Below are positions 32,535 to 41,563 of a DNA stretch of 64,000 nt, one piece after another. Under the pieces are notes generated by a model that saw only the letters and a list, made by a program, of their open reading frames with translations, made no database searches and had not been told where the DNA came from. The position numbers were made by a program, and so were the translations under genes. Position 1 is the stretch's first letter; each line of letters starts with the position of its first letter. The DNA lies in NCBI GenBank assembly GCA_030681645.1, contig JAUXRX010000015.1:1-64000 (forward strand), given 5' to 3'. The stretch is from Archangium sp. (lineage in GTDB: Bacteria > Myxococcota > Myxococcia > Myxococcales > Myxococcaceae).

Positions 32535-34643
32535 TCAGCCTTCGCTCGTCCGGGCCAGGCGCAACACCACCACCGCCTGCGCCGGCAGCGTGAAGGACGC
32601 GGTGGCCGCCCAGCTCCTGTCTTCGAGCAGCGCGGTCTGAATGGCGACCTCCCAGTACGCGCCCCAGCTCTTGCCCGGGAGCGTGAGGGAGATGGGGGTG
32701 GCGGCGGCGTTCAGGTAGATGAGCAGGCTGTCGCCCGTGACCTTCCTGCCTTCGGGGTCCCGGGTGCCGATCGCGTCGCCGCCGAGGAAGTAGCCCAGGC
32801 AGTGGGTGGGCTTGGCCCAGTCGCCGTGCTGCATCTCTTCACCATCGGGCCGGAACCAGACCAGGTCGTGGAAGCGCGAGTCTTCGAGCGTGTCGCCGAG
32901 GAAGAAGTTGCGGCGCTGCAGCACCGGCTGGCTGGCCCGGAACCTCGCCAGGGTCTGCATGAACCCGAGCAACGCCTGCTGATCGGGGTCCAGATTCCAG
33001 TCCAGGTACGAACGATCGTTGTCCTGGCAGTAGCCGTTGTTGCTGCCGCGCTGGGTGCGCCCCAGCTCGTCGCCCGAGTTGATCATCGGGGTACCCACCG
33101 AGAGCATCAGCGTGGCCAGCATGTTCCGCTGGTGGCGGGCGCGCAGCGCGTTGATCGCCGCGTCTTCGGTCTCGCCTTCGACGCCGCAGTTCCAGGAGTG
33201 GTTGTTGTCGTTGCCGTCGGCGTTCTTCTCGCCGTTGGCTTCGTTGTGTTTGTGTTTGTAGCTGACGAGATCGCGCAAGGTGAAGCCGTCGTGCGCGGTG
33301 ACGAAGTTGATGCTGGCGGTGGGGCGGCGGCCCGAGATCTTGAAGAAGTCCGACGAACCGGTGAGGCGGTAGCCCAGCTCGCCCGCCTGCCATTGATCGC
33401 CGCGCCAGAAGTGGCGAATGGCGTCGCGGTAGCGATCGTTCCACTCCGCGAACAGGGTGGGGAACTGGCCGACGCGGTAGCCACCATCCCCCAGGTCCCA
33501 CGGCTCGGCGATCAGCTTCACGCGCGCGAGCACCGGGTCCTGGTGGATGGCGTTGAGGAACGGGGCGTACGGCGAATATTCGCCCCCGCCGCGCCGGGCC
33601 ATGGTGGTGGACAGATCGAAGCGGAAGCCGTCGACGTGGAAGTCGGTCACCCAGTGGCGCAGCGAATCGAGCACCATCTTCAGCGCCCAGGGGTTGTCCA
33701 TGTTGAGGCTGTTGCCGCAGCCGGTGAAGTCCCGGTAGCGCGAGCGGTCGGCGTCCTGCAGCCAGTAGTACGCGCGGTTGTCGAGGCCCTTGAAGTTGAG
33801 CATCGGCCCGAGGTGGTTGCCCTCGCAGGTGTGGTTGGGCGCGACGTCGAGGATGACCTCGAGGCCCGCGGCGTGGAGCCCCTTCACCATCTGCTTGAAC
33901 TCGGTCACCGCGCCGGCGCCACCGCGCGTGGCGAAGCGCTGATCGGGGGCGAAGAAGCCCAGCGTGTTGTAGCCCCAGTAGTTGGTGAGGCCGCGCTCGA
34001 CGAGGAACCCTTCGGGCATCATTTCCTGCACCGGGAGCAGCTCGACCGAGGTGACGCCGATCGACTGCAGGTGCGCGATCACCGCCGGGTGCGCCACGCC
34101 CAGGTACGTGCCGCGCTGCTCGGGCGGGACCGCGGGGTGACGCATGGTGAGGCTCTTCACGTGCGCCTCGTAGACGAGGGTGCGGCGCCAGATGACCTCG
34201 GGGCGCCGCTCGCCGGCCCAGTCGAAGTCGCTGTGCACCACCACCGAGCGCGGCACGCTGTGCGCGGAATCGAAGACGTCGGCCGCCTCGCCCTTCATCG
34301 CGAGAATGGGCCCGGCGGGGTCGACCCGGCCCTCGAACGCGCGCGCGTAGGGGTCCATCAAGAGCTTGTGCGGGTTGAACCAGTTGCCCTCGCGCGGCGC
34401 CCACGGCCCGGTGGCCCGAAAGCCGTAGCGCGCGCCGGGGCGCAGGCCGGGCACGTAGCCGTGCCAGACCTGGTTGGTGACCTCGGACAGGGGCAGGCGG
34501 TGCTCGCCTCCGCCGTCGTCGAAGAGGCACAGCTCCATCGCGGTGGCGCCGCCGGAGAAGACGGCGAAGTTCACGCCGTGACCGTCGAAGCTGGCGCCGA
34601 GGGGGTACGGAACGCCGGGGCGTGGCCTGGAGAAGATGCTCAT
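32535..34643 (-). CDS. glgX: glycogen debranching enzyme
   Basis: 702 residues from the ATG that overlaps the upstream PHP stop. CBM48 at the N-terminus (YPLGASFDGHGVNFAVFSGG), then GH13 with PNHTCEGN, the nucleophile DGFRFDLS, acid LIAEPWDLG and TAHDGFTLRDLVSY, all as in GlgX isoamylases. RSYLDWNLD and YCQDND are typical. It removes branches from phosphorylase-limited glycogen. Coupling with a PHP phosphoesterase is not usual for glgX; other glycogen genes are absent from the window apart from the 39222-41162 GH13 protein. Confidence 0.92.
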   Translation of the reverse strand: MSIFSRPRPGVPYPLGASFDGHGVNFAVFSGGATAMELCLFDDGGGEHRLPLSEVTNQVWHGYVPGLRPGARYGFRATGPWAPREGNWFNPHKLLMDPYARAFEGRVDPAGPILAMKGEAADVFDSAHSVPRSVVVHSDFDWAGERRPEVIWRRTLVYEAHVKSLTMRHPAVPPEQRGTYLGVAHPAVIAHLQSIGVTSVELLPVQEMMPEGFLVERGLTNYWGYNTLGFFAPDQRFATRGGAGAVTEFKQMVKGLHAAGLEVILDVAPNHTCEGNHLGPMLNFKGLDNRAYYWLQDADRSRYRDFTGCGNSLNMDNPWALKMVLDSLRHWVTDFHVDGFRFDLSTTMARRGGGEYSPYAPFLNAIHQDPVLARVKLIAEPWDLGDGGYRVGQFPTLFAEWNDRYRDAIRHFWRGDQWQAGELGYRLTGSSDFFKISGRRPTASINFVTAHDGFTLRDLVSYKHKHNEANGEKNADGNDNNHSWNCGVEGETEDAAINALRARHQRNMLATLMLSVGTPMINSGDELGRTQRGSNNGYCQDNDRSYLDWNLDPDQQALLGFMQTLARFRASQPVLQRRNFFLGDTLEDSRFHDLVWFRPDGEEMQHGDWAKPTHCLGYFLGGDAIGTRDPEGRKVTGDSLLIYLNAAATPISLTLPGKSWGAYWEVAIQTALLEDRSWAATASFTLPAQAVVVLRLARTSEG

Positions 34644-35542
34644 CGCGCGAGGAGCCGATCGACGGTGGAACGCGGGGTGCCGGAAGGAGGCTTGCGGTAG
34701 GGCTGCTGCCGCACGTGCTGGTGATCGTCGGTCGAGGCCGTCCACAGCTTGTGATGCGTGGTGGCGTAGTCGAGGAAGCGGGCGGCGACGGGCTCGCTGT
34801 GACGCGAGGTGTAGACCTCCACGCCCTGGGCGAGCTCCAGCACCTTCGCCATGCGCGCGGTGTCGCGCACGCGGTTCGGGTGGGCGACGACGTCGATGGC
34901 TCCGTCCGCGCGGATGGTCTCGATCATTTCTTCCGGCGACCAGCCGAACAGCGCGCGATCTTCTGTCCAGAAGCGCACGTGGTGTTTCAAGAAGGCGTCG
35001 ACCAGCGGCTGCCGCGCGGCGAGGCGGGCCTTCGCGTGCTTGACGTCTTCACCCTTGCGGACGCCTTCGCCCACCAGGCGGGCGAGGAAGACGGCCAGGC
35101 CCGGGAAGTCCTCCACGCCCAGCTTCTTCGGGAGCGCGACCTGCTCGCGCTGTTCGGGGGTGAGCGTCTCGAGCCAGGCCAGCACGAAGGCGCGCCAGGC
35201 TTCCTGCACGCGCTGACCGCGCTGGAAGAGGCGGGTCTGCTCGAGCTTCTTCGTGCCGGCCCAGGATGCCGGGAAGTAGGCGAGCACGTGGATCTGCTCG
35301 GCGGCGTCGGTGCCGAAGTGGATGAAGGAGGTCGTCTCCATCGCGGGGATGAGCGTCATGCCCAGCTTCGCCGCGAGCGGCGCCGCCTGGCGAACGCCCG
35401 CGAGGATGTCGTGGTCGGAGAGCGCGATCACCTCGAGGCCCTGCTCGGCGCGCGCGCGCACGAAGGCCTCGGGGGTGATCATTCCGTCTGAGAGCGCGCT
35501 GTGCCCGTGGAGGTCGGTGAGGACGAAGTCGGAGTTGGACAT
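34640..35542 (-). CDS. PHP-domain phosphoesterase (TrpH-like)
   Basis: 300 residues from ATG 35542. Motif order fits PHP: TDLHGHSALSDG, ALSDHDILAG, ETTSF and IDVVAHPNR, then ASTDDHQH near the C-terminus. These supply the His/Asp/Glu ligands of a trinuclear metal site. A relative is the nucleoside 3',5'-bisphosphate phosphatase TrpH. Its stop overlaps the glgX start by four bases, so the two are cotranslated. Confidence 0.85.
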   Translation of the reverse strand: MSNSDFVLTDLHGHSALSDGMITPEAFVRARAEQGLEVIALSDHDILAGVRQAAPLAAKLGMTLIPAMETTSFIHFGTDAAEQIHVLAYFPASWAGTKKLEQTRLFQRGQRVQEAWRAFVLAWLETLTPEQREQVALPKKLGVEDFPGLAVFLARLVGEGVRKGEDVKHAKARLAARQPLVDAFLKHHVRFWTEDRALFGWSPEEMIETIRADGAIDVVAHPNRVRDTARMAKVLELAQGVEVYTSRHSEPVAARFLDYATTHHKLWTASTDDHQHVRQQPYRKPPSGTPRSTVDRLLAR

Positions 35543-35620
35543 CGGGGGCGGTGGATCGTCACAGATGGGGGGCGCGGTCGCAACAGACGCGATCGGCCCA
35601 GAGGGTCCGTGGGCGATTCG

Positions 35621-35799
35621 GGTCTGCTCCGTGCTCGTCGCGCGCTTGCCTCTCCAGCTTCGGGTAAGGGCGCGAAGCTGCCCCTGGTCGGCCGACCACG
35701 TCACATGCGGATCCTCGCGCGAGGTCGAGAGGCCTGTGCGTGACGAGCACCAAACGAGACCCTGATTCACCGCGCCCCTCGAGGCAGCCGGTATCATTC
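35621..35799. repeat. family-3 intergenic unit, copy A with inverted short copy
   Basis: The 305-bp gap before the next gene (35543-35847) is largely repeat. 35648-35799 matches 37009-37229 in order, with a 26-base exact block (ATTCACCGCGCCCCTCGAGG then CAGCCG at 35765-35790). 35621-35661 is an inverted copy of the GTCGAGAGGCAAGC...GACGAGCA part. No gene visible. Confidence 0.75.
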
Positions 35800-35847
35800 C
35801 TGGGCCGTCGGTTTCCCGCATTGTTCTTCTTCCTCCCTCTGGTCAGG

Positions 35848-36927
35848 ATGCGCGCGGTGAAGCCAACGCGTCGGGTAGCGATCGCTGTGGGAATCGCGAC
35901 AGCCGCACTGGTAGGTGCCGGCTTGCTGCTGAAGCGGAACGCCAACGAGCGACACGCGTCGGGCCTCGTCGATGACGTCAACGCCCTGACGAATCGCGTG
36001 CTCGTCCGCCCGGTCCACCGCCAGCCCGCTCATGAGGGAGACTTTTCCAGATGCATCTCGACGATCCTGCACACAGCCCCAGCGGGCGTCGCGGACACCC
36101 CGGTCGTCCGCCGCATCTGCCGCGGCCAACTGACGGCCTCCCAGGCACCCAATGAACTCCTCTTGTGGACCCAGGAGACCGAGCCGTTTCGGCGAGCCGT
36201 CTTCGAGTGCCTTCACGAGACACAGGTCTCGTCGCTGAGCGGGGTAGTCCTGACTTCGGAGAAGAGTCTTCAGTGGCAGGAATGGAACCATCTGAGAGCA
36301 ACGGTCATTGGCGGCGCGTGCCCGGCTGTGTCGCGTCTGCTCGAAGCAGGTCAGCCCGACGTCGCCCTCCGGGAGTGTGCTGATCAGTTTGCGTTCCTCC
36401 GAGATGGACTGCTGGCGGGCGTCGGCAACCAGGCGGAAGACGCTGCGGACGCGGCCGCAGATCTAGTTCCGCTTTGTCGGTTCGCGATCGGCCAGGCCAG
36501 TCGAGAAGCCCGCGAAGAGTCCGCCGGGGAATTCAAGCGCGTGCGCGAGGGCATTCCTGTCCTGGCACAGTTGCTGGAGGATTTCCGTGTCGAGCACTCG
36601 TTCAAGAAATACCGGCCGCAGCTTTCAGCCGAACAGCGCGCCCGACTGCCCGCGCCCCTGGCCGCGCCCGTCGGATTCGACGATCGAGACTCCCTTCTGG
36701 CCATCATGAATAGCCGTTGGTCGTGGCCAGAATTTGATCGTCAACTCAAGGCAGGCGTCGCGGCCGCAGACGGCGGTGCGCCTCTCGACACGGGGAGGTT
36801 TCCCGCCGCCGAAGTGAGTTTCGAGTACATCACGAAGAACCATCGGAGATTCGTTCTGCTTCTCGATCAGTTGATCGATGGCGCAGAAGTGGACCCGGCG
36901 CGGGCCTTGCGCAAAACGGACGAGTAG
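35848..36927 (+). CDS. unknown single-pass membrane protein flanked by repeats
   Basis: 359 residues from ATG 35848. Basic start (MRAVKPTRRVA), one transmembrane helix (IAVGIATAALVGAGLLL) then a soluble, mostly helical domain with scattered Cys (CISTILHTAPAG, CRGQLTAS, CPAVSRLLEAG). No family known to me. It sits between two copies of the family-3 repeat in otherwise unrelated gene order, so it may have been inserted by recombination between such copies. Confidence 0.6.
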   Translation: MRAVKPTRRVAIAVGIATAALVGAGLLLKRNANERHASGLVDDVNALTNRVLVRPVHRQPAHEGDFSRCISTILHTAPAGVADTPVVRRICRGQLTASQAPNELLLWTQETEPFRRAVFECLHETQVSSLSGVVLTSEKSLQWQEWNHLRATVIGGACPAVSRLLEAGQPDVALRECADQFAFLRDGLLAGVGNQAEDAADAAADLVPLCRFAIGQASREAREESAGEFKRVREGIPVLAQLLEDFRVEHSFKKYRPQLSAEQRARLPAPLAAPVGFDDRDSLLAIMNSRWSWPEFDRQLKAGVAAADGGAPLDTGRFPAAEVSFEYITKNHRRFVLLLDQLIDGAEVDPARALRKTDE

Positions 36928-37008
36928 TCAGCATGCGGCGTCTCAGCACGCGCCACGTGACGATGTATGCGCAGCGTCATTCACCGACCTCACCAGGGAG
37001 AACTGGAA

Positions 37009-37229
37009 AGTCTCCCAGCGTCGGGCAAGGACGCGAAGCTGACGCCGGGTCGGGTCGCATCTCCGCGGCGCGTAATGGACCATTACCGCGAGCGCATGGT
37101 TCATTACACGCCCGGGAGAGGTGGCCAGGCAGGAGCTGCGGATCCTCGCCCGAAGTCGAGAGGCAAGCCCGCGACGAGCATGGAGCGGAGCCCTCATTCA
37201 CCGCGCCCCTCGAGGCAGCCGCTATCATC
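37009..37229. repeat. family-3 intergenic unit, copy B
   Basis: Matches copy A (35648-35799) with an insertion of about 80 bases around 37052-37130. That insertion holds the palindrome GTAATGG-A-CCATTAC (37072-37086) and a further CATGGTTCATTAC. The 308-bp gap (36928-37235) contains no gene; the radical SAM start codon follows 6 bases after the repeat. Confidence 0.75.
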
Positions 37230-37235
37230 CAACCC

Positions 37236-38261
37236 GTGAGCACCGCTGACGCCGCGTTCCGTGAAGGCAAAGCCGAGCTCACCGCGCCCCCCACCGTCTT
37301 CTACGTCAACCTCACCGAGCGCTGTCAGCTCGCCTGCGCGCACTGCATCACCCGCGCACCCGAGACCACCGCCGCGGGCCGCGCTCGTTCGCTCGCGCCC
37401 GAGGTCCTGAAGGCGCTGGCCCCGCACCTCGCGCACGCGCGCTACGTCGGCTTCACGCACTCCGGTGAGCCGCTGCTCTCACCAACGCTCGTGCCCTTCC
37501 TCGAAGCGCTGCGCGCGCAGCGCAACGGCGCCCCCACCACCGTGCACGTCATCACCAACGGCATGGCCCTCACCGAGCGCCGCTTCACCGAGCTCTGCGC
37601 GCTCGGCCTCAACTCCTGGTCGTTCTCCCTCGACGGAGTCACCGCCCAGACCAACGACGCGCTGCGCCTCGGCGCGAAGATCGACGTGCTCATGCCCCGC
37701 CTCACCGCGCTGAGCCGCCTGCGCAGCAAGGACGTGCGCCTGGGCGTGTCCTGCACCGTCACCCGCTCCAACCTGTCCGAGCTCGACGCGATGGTGCGCT
37801 TCGTGAAAGGCGCCGGCCTCGACTGGCTCAAGCTCGAGGAGACGTTCCCCTTGAACGAGCGCGCGACCCGGGAAGCCGACATTCCCCGCGCGGACCTGGA
37901 CACGAAGGTGACCGCGGCGACGCGCCTCGCCGACGAGCTGAAGTTGATCGTGGTCAACCACACCCGCGCTCACGACGTCTGGAAGTGCGTGCCGAGCATC
38001 ATGGACGGACCTTCCGCCCGCTTCAGCGCCGCCGACGACTTCGCCAACCGCCTTGACATCAACCCCTGCCGCGGCCCCTGGGAAGTGGTGTGCATCGAGC
38101 CCGACGGCGACCTGAAGCCCCAGGACTTCCACCAGCCCGCGGTGGGCAACCTGCTCCAGCACGACCTGATCAGCCTCTGGAACGCGCCCGGCTTCGTGGG
38201 TCGCCGCAGGCACGCGCTCTCCCGCAGGCGCTGCCAGACTCCGACGTGCGCGGCATTGTAG
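37236..38261 (+). CDS. radical SAM protein
   Basis: 341 residues from GTG 37236. CX3CX2C at C30/C34/C37 (CQLACAHC) followed by THSGEPLLSP and SFSLDGVTAQTND, the standard radical SAM core. A C-terminal region has ICIEP-like VVCIEPDGDLKPQDF and RRCQTPTC, resembling a reduced SPASM/twitch domain. No methyltransferase or B12 domain. Substrate unknown; the next gene encodes a 152-residue protein that could be a substrate, with no evidence for it. Confidence 0.85.
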   Translation: MSTADAAFREGKAELTAPPTVFYVNLTERCQLACAHCITRAPETTAAGRARSLAPEVLKALAPHLAHARYVGFTHSGEPLLSPTLVPFLEALRAQRNGAPTTVHVITNGMALTERRFTELCALGLNSWSFSLDGVTAQTNDALRLGAKIDVLMPRLTALSRLRSKDVRLGVSCTVTRSNLSELDAMVRFVKGAGLDWLKLEETFPLNERATREADIPRADLDTKVTAATRLADELKLIVVNHTRAHDVWKCVPSIMDGPSARFSAADDFANRLDINPCRGPWEVVCIEPDGDLKPQDFHQPAVGNLLQHDLISLWNAPGFVGRRRHALSRRRCQTPTCAAL

Positions 38262-38319
38262 GGGGCAGGCGCGTTGCGTATGGTCCCGCGGCTTCCTCCT
38301 CCTTCGAAGGGAACGCCTC

Positions 38320-38778
38320 GTGAGCAACAAGATCCTCCCCAAGTACAACAACGCGACCAGCGGCAACGTCTACGCCACCACCACCACGCCGAGCGCGAAG
38401 AAGCCCAAGGAAGTGCAGCTGAGCGTGACGGTCAACGACCGAGCCCTGCAGCAGATGCCGGAACTCAAGGGCTTCGACAACATGGAGAAGGCGTTCGCCC
38501 TCGTCCCCACCCGGAACAAGAAGAACGAGATCGTCTGGGAGCGCGTCGACATTCCCTTCAACCACACCGCGTCTGATCGCGGCGGCAACCGCTACGACGT
38601 GCACAACGCCACCATCAAGAGCACCACCAGGGGCGCGGTCATCGTCGCCGACGGCCACAAGAAGACCGTCACCATCAAGATGGACGACCTGCGCAAGCTC
38701 GGCGTCGCGTACGGCCTGCAGACCAACACCGGCGAGGTGTGGATGCAGCACAGGGACGACAACTACCGCATCCCCTAA
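38320..38778 (+). CDS. unknown soluble protein
   Basis: 152 residues, GTG start with GAAGGGAA upstream. Low-complexity Thr-rich start (SGNVYATTTTPSAKK) then a beta-rich region (QLSVTVNDRALQQMPELKGF, DNYRIP). No signal, no family I recognise. Nine bases separate it from the DcrB-like gene. A type VI-associated role is possible because DcrB-like proteins often accompany effectors, but no T6SS gene is in the window. Confidence 0.5.
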   Translation: MSNKILPKYNNATSGNVYATTTTPSAKKPKEVQLSVTVNDRALQQMPELKGFDNMEKAFALVPTRNKKNEIVWERVDIPFNHTASDRGGNRYDVHNATIKSTTRGAVIVADGHKKTVTIKMDDLRKLGVAYGLQTNTGEVWMQHRDDNYRIP

Positions 38779-38787
38779 AAGAGCCCT

Positions 38788-39225
38788 GTGACCATCTCAG
38801 TTCACGGGGTGCGCTTCGGCCTGCCGAAGGGCTGGGGCGACGATTCGATTCATCGCTTCAGCGCGCCCACCGAAGAGACCAACGACCTCGTCGGCGGGCC
38901 GACCCTCGTGCAGAACGCGGTGGTCACGCGGCACGACGTGCCTGCCGACATTCCGCTGCAGCACATCTTCGACGCGCCCAACCGCGCGACCCAGGCGGAG
39001 ACCCCCACCTTCCAGGTCGACGCCACCGGGCTGTGCAAGTACCTCGACCAGGACGCGGTCTGGCAGGACATCTCGTTCGCCGCCGAGCACGTGCAGGTGA
39101 TGGTGTGCCAGCGGCAGATCGCGCTGCGCCGGCCTGATGGCGCGGTGGTGATCATGACCGTGACCGGTGACTCGAAGCGCTTCGAGCGGCTCAAGGCCGA
39201 CTTCCCGGTGGTGCCCAGGAAGTGA
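38788..39225 (+). CDS. DcrB/DUF1795-like protein
   Basis: 145 residues, GTG start. The layout VRFGLPKGWGDDSIHRFSAP, NAVVTRHDVPADIPLQHIFD and VICQRQIALRRPDGAVVIM-like strands matches DcrB/DUF1795 (EagR-type chaperone fold). Its last bases overlap the amylase start (GTGA). In other bacteria such proteins chaperone Rhs or T6SS effectors; here the neighbour is a glycoside hydrolase. Confidence 0.6.
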   Translation: MTISVHGVRFGLPKGWGDDSIHRFSAPTEETNDLVGGPTLVQNAVVTRHDVPADIPLQHIFDAPNRATQAETPTFQVDATGLCKYLDQDAVWQDISFAAEHVQVMVCQRQIALRRPDGAVVIMTVTGDSKRFERLKADFPVVPRK

Positions 39226-41162
39226 AGCGGCGGCCCTCCGTTCAGCCCGAGCGGAGTCGAGGGGCGACCGTCACCTTCCGCTACCGTGGCGCGCCCGGAC
39301 ATCGCGTCGAGCTCGCCGGCGATCTCCCGTTCTGGACCGAGCGTCACCCGATGCCCGAGGTGAGTCCCGGCGAGTACGTGGTGCGGCTGTCACTCAAGCC
39401 CGGCCTCTATCGCTACAAGTTCCTCGTCGATCGCCGCCACTGGGTGCGCGATCCGGACGCGCCCGTCGACTTCGCGGAGGGCAGCGACAACTCCGTGCTC
39501 ATCGTCGGCGGCACCCGCGCGCCGCTCTTCTTCGCCGAAGATCGGCGGCACCTGGTGCGGACCGCCGACGGCACCCTGCGGGTCGCCGCGGAGCTCGACG
39601 AGGCGAACGCCCCGCCGCCGCGGCTCTGGGCTCGCGACGACGACGGTGGCGAGTGGACTGCGCCGGTGCACGAGGTGGGTCGTCATGGAGGACGCCGCCT
39701 GCTCCGCGCCGAGCTCGCCCTGCCCCGCTCGCTGAAGTCGGCCACCTGGGGCTTCGAGGGCGTGCCCGAGAGCATCTTCTCCCTGCCCGCGCCGCAGCCC
39801 GCCGTGGCGCGCCGGCCCGGCTGGGCCACCAGCGCCGTCTGGTACGCGATCTTCCTCGACCGCTGGCACCGCGGCTCCAACACGAAGGACGCTCGCCTGC
39901 ACCCGCGCACCACGCCGACCAGCGCGACCACCTTCTACGGGGGCGATCTCGACGGCGTGCGCGCCAGCCTCGGCCACCTGAAGGACCTCGGCGTCGACGG
40001 CGTGGTGCTCAGCCCGCTGCATCGTTCCGAGACGCCGCATCGCTACGACACGGTGGACTTCCTCTCCATCGATCCCCGGCTGGGTGGGCGGCGCGCGTGG
40101 AAGCGGCTGCTCGACGAGGCGCACCAGCGGGGGCTGCGGGTCGCGGCCGATCTCTCCTTCACTCACGTGCATGAGCGGCACCCGTTCTTCCAGGACGTGC
40201 TGAAGCGCCAGCGCCGCTCGAAGTACGCCAAGTGGTTCAAGCTCACCGGGGAGCGCACGCGCGCGGGCGATCGCACCAGCTACGGTTGTTACGCCGGGCG
40301 CACCGAACTCCCGCTGCTCGACCTGACTCACGATCCCCCGCGCGCTCACGTCATCGCGGCGGCGCTCGAGCTGGTGAACGACGGCGTCGACGCGCTGCGG
40401 CTCGACGCGATGACCGACGCGCCCGGGGAGCTCTGGCGCGAGCTGCGCGCTGCCGTTCACCAGGCGAACCCCGACGTCGCGCTGCTGGGCGAGGTGGTGA
40501 TGGACGCACAGCCGCTGTGCCTGGAAGACGCGGGCGCCGACGCGGTGACGGACTTCCAACACCGTGAGGCGCTCAAGGACCTCTGCCTCGCTCGCATCGA
40601 CGCCGCCCAGTTCCTCTCGCGCAGCCGCCTGCTCGAGCATCGGCAGGGGCCGTTCGATTCAGCGTCGCGGCTGCGCCTGCTCGACACGCATGACACCGAG
40701 CGCTTCGCGTCGATGGTCGGGGTGGCGAAGACCCGGCTCGCGCTGGCGTGGCTGCTGCTGCGCCCCGAGCCGGTGTGGCTCACCTATGGCACCGAGCGCG
40801 AGCTCGCCGCCAACGTGCCCTTGTTCCGCCTCGACGACGCGTGGCCCGAGCGGTTGCCCATGCCCGCGCTCGACGAGCCCGCGCCGGCGACGCATCGGTT
40901 GATCAAGGCCCTGCTCGCGCTGCGCAAGGGCCTGCGTCCCGAGGCGTTCGCGACGGGAGCTGACGGGCGCGTGCTCTGGCTCGAGCGCACGGCCCGTGAC
41001 GGTGCACGGCTGCGCCTGGTGCTGAACTTCGGTGATGAGCCCGTGGGGTGCGAAGGGACCAGCATCCTCGGGATCAACGACGACTCCGGTCGCGCGCTCG
41101 CGCCCGGGACCGGGCGAGTCGTGCTTCAGGGCAAGACGTCGGCTGCCGACCGCTCGAGATAG
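39222..41162 (+). CDS. CBM48 plus GH13 alpha-amylase family protein
   Basis: 646 residues. Residues about 17-95 are a CBM48/AMPK-beta-like glycogen-binding domain (VTFRYRGAPGHRVELAGDLP, GLYRYKFLVDRRHWVRDP). GH13 follows: nucleophile DALRLDAMTD, acid LLGEVVMD, and LLDTHDTERF. The TIM-barrel start AVWYAIFLDRWHRG fits alpha-glucan-acting enzymes. Residues 6-14 (SVQPERSRG) are a translated family-2 repeat ahead of the CBM. The 3' end overlaps the convergent HIT gene by 37 bp. Confidence 0.88.
   Translation: MKRRPSVQPERSRGATVTFRYRGAPGHRVELAGDLPFWTERHPMPEVSPGEYVVRLSLKPGLYRYKFLVDRRHWVRDPDAPVDFAEGSDNSVLIVGGTRAPLFFAEDRRHLVRTADGTLRVAAELDEANAPPPRLWARDDDGGEWTAPVHEVGRHGGRRLLRAELALPRSLKSATWGFEGVPESIFSLPAPQPAVARRPGWATSAVWYAIFLDRWHRGSNTKDARLHPRTTPTSATTFYGGDLDGVRASLGHLKDLGVDGVVLSPLHRSETPHRYDTVDFLSIDPRLGGRRAWKRLLDEAHQRGLRVAADLSFTHVHERHPFFQDVLKRQRRSKYAKWFKLTGERTRAGDRTSYGCYAGRTELPLLDLTHDPPRAHVIAAALELVNDGVDALRLDAMTDAPGELWRELRAAVHQANPDVALLGEVVMDAQPLCLEDAGADAVTDFQHREALKDLCLARIDAAQFLSRSRLLEHRQGPFDSASRLRLLDTHDTERFASMVGVAKTRLALAWLLLRPEPVWLTYGTERELAANVPLFRLDDAWPERLPMPALDEPAPATHRLIKALLALRKGLRPEAFATGADGRVLWLERTARDGARLRLVLNFGDEPVGCEGTSILGINDDSGRALAPGTGRVVLQGKTSAADRSR
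39236..39265. repeat. family-2 repeat inside a GH13 gene
   Basis: CCGTTCAGCCCGAGCGGAGT then CGAGGGG, read as VQPERSRG in the N-terminus of the GH13 protein. Confidence 0.8.
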
Positions 41163-41563
41163 GTCTTCACTTCGTTCGCGGCGCCGGCTGCTTCGGCCTC
41201 GGAGATCGCCTCGGCTGCGGGTGCGTCGAAGGCCGCTCGTCCGCGGTGGTGCGCCGGCGTGGTGGCGAAGCGCGGAACGAGGTGCAGGTGGAAGTGCTGG
41301 AGCACGTCTCCGATGGCGAAGGCGTAGACGTGCTCGGCGTGGAGGGACTCGAGCTGCGCTTGCATCACCTCGCGGGCGAGGGCGCCCACCGCGGCGGCTT
41401 CTTCGGCCGTGAGGTCGTACCAGGCTCTCGCGTGGCGCTCGCTGGTGAGGACCAGCCAGCCGCGCACCGGGGTTGGCTGGGTGATGGCGTGCAGGATGAA
41501 GCCGTCTCGGCGGAGGAGGACTCTCGCGCTCTCGGCGACGAATTGGCAGGCGGTGCAGGTCAC
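41126..41563 (-). CDS. HIT family nucleotide hydrolase/transferase
   Basis: 145 residues from GTG 41563, which overlaps the stop of the upstream gene (GTGA). Two Cys near the start (CTAC) could form half a zinc site. FILHAITQPTPVRGWLVLTS, then the catalytic HFHLHLVPRF (HxHxH) are HIT hallmarks. It is third in an operon with fdhD and a DUF457-type membrane protein. Confidence 0.88.
   Translation of the reverse strand: MTCTACQFVAESARVLLRRDGFILHAITQPTPVRGWLVLTSERHARAWYDLTAEEAAAVGALAREVMQAQLESLHAEHVYAFAIGDVLQHFHLHLVPRFATTPAHHRGRAAFDAPAAEAISEAEAAGAANEVKTYLERSAADVLP

Noticed and set aside
34640..35821. N-terminal extension of the PHP frame to 35821
   Set aside because: The added residues are translated family-3 repeat and the ATG at 35542 gives a normal PHP start.
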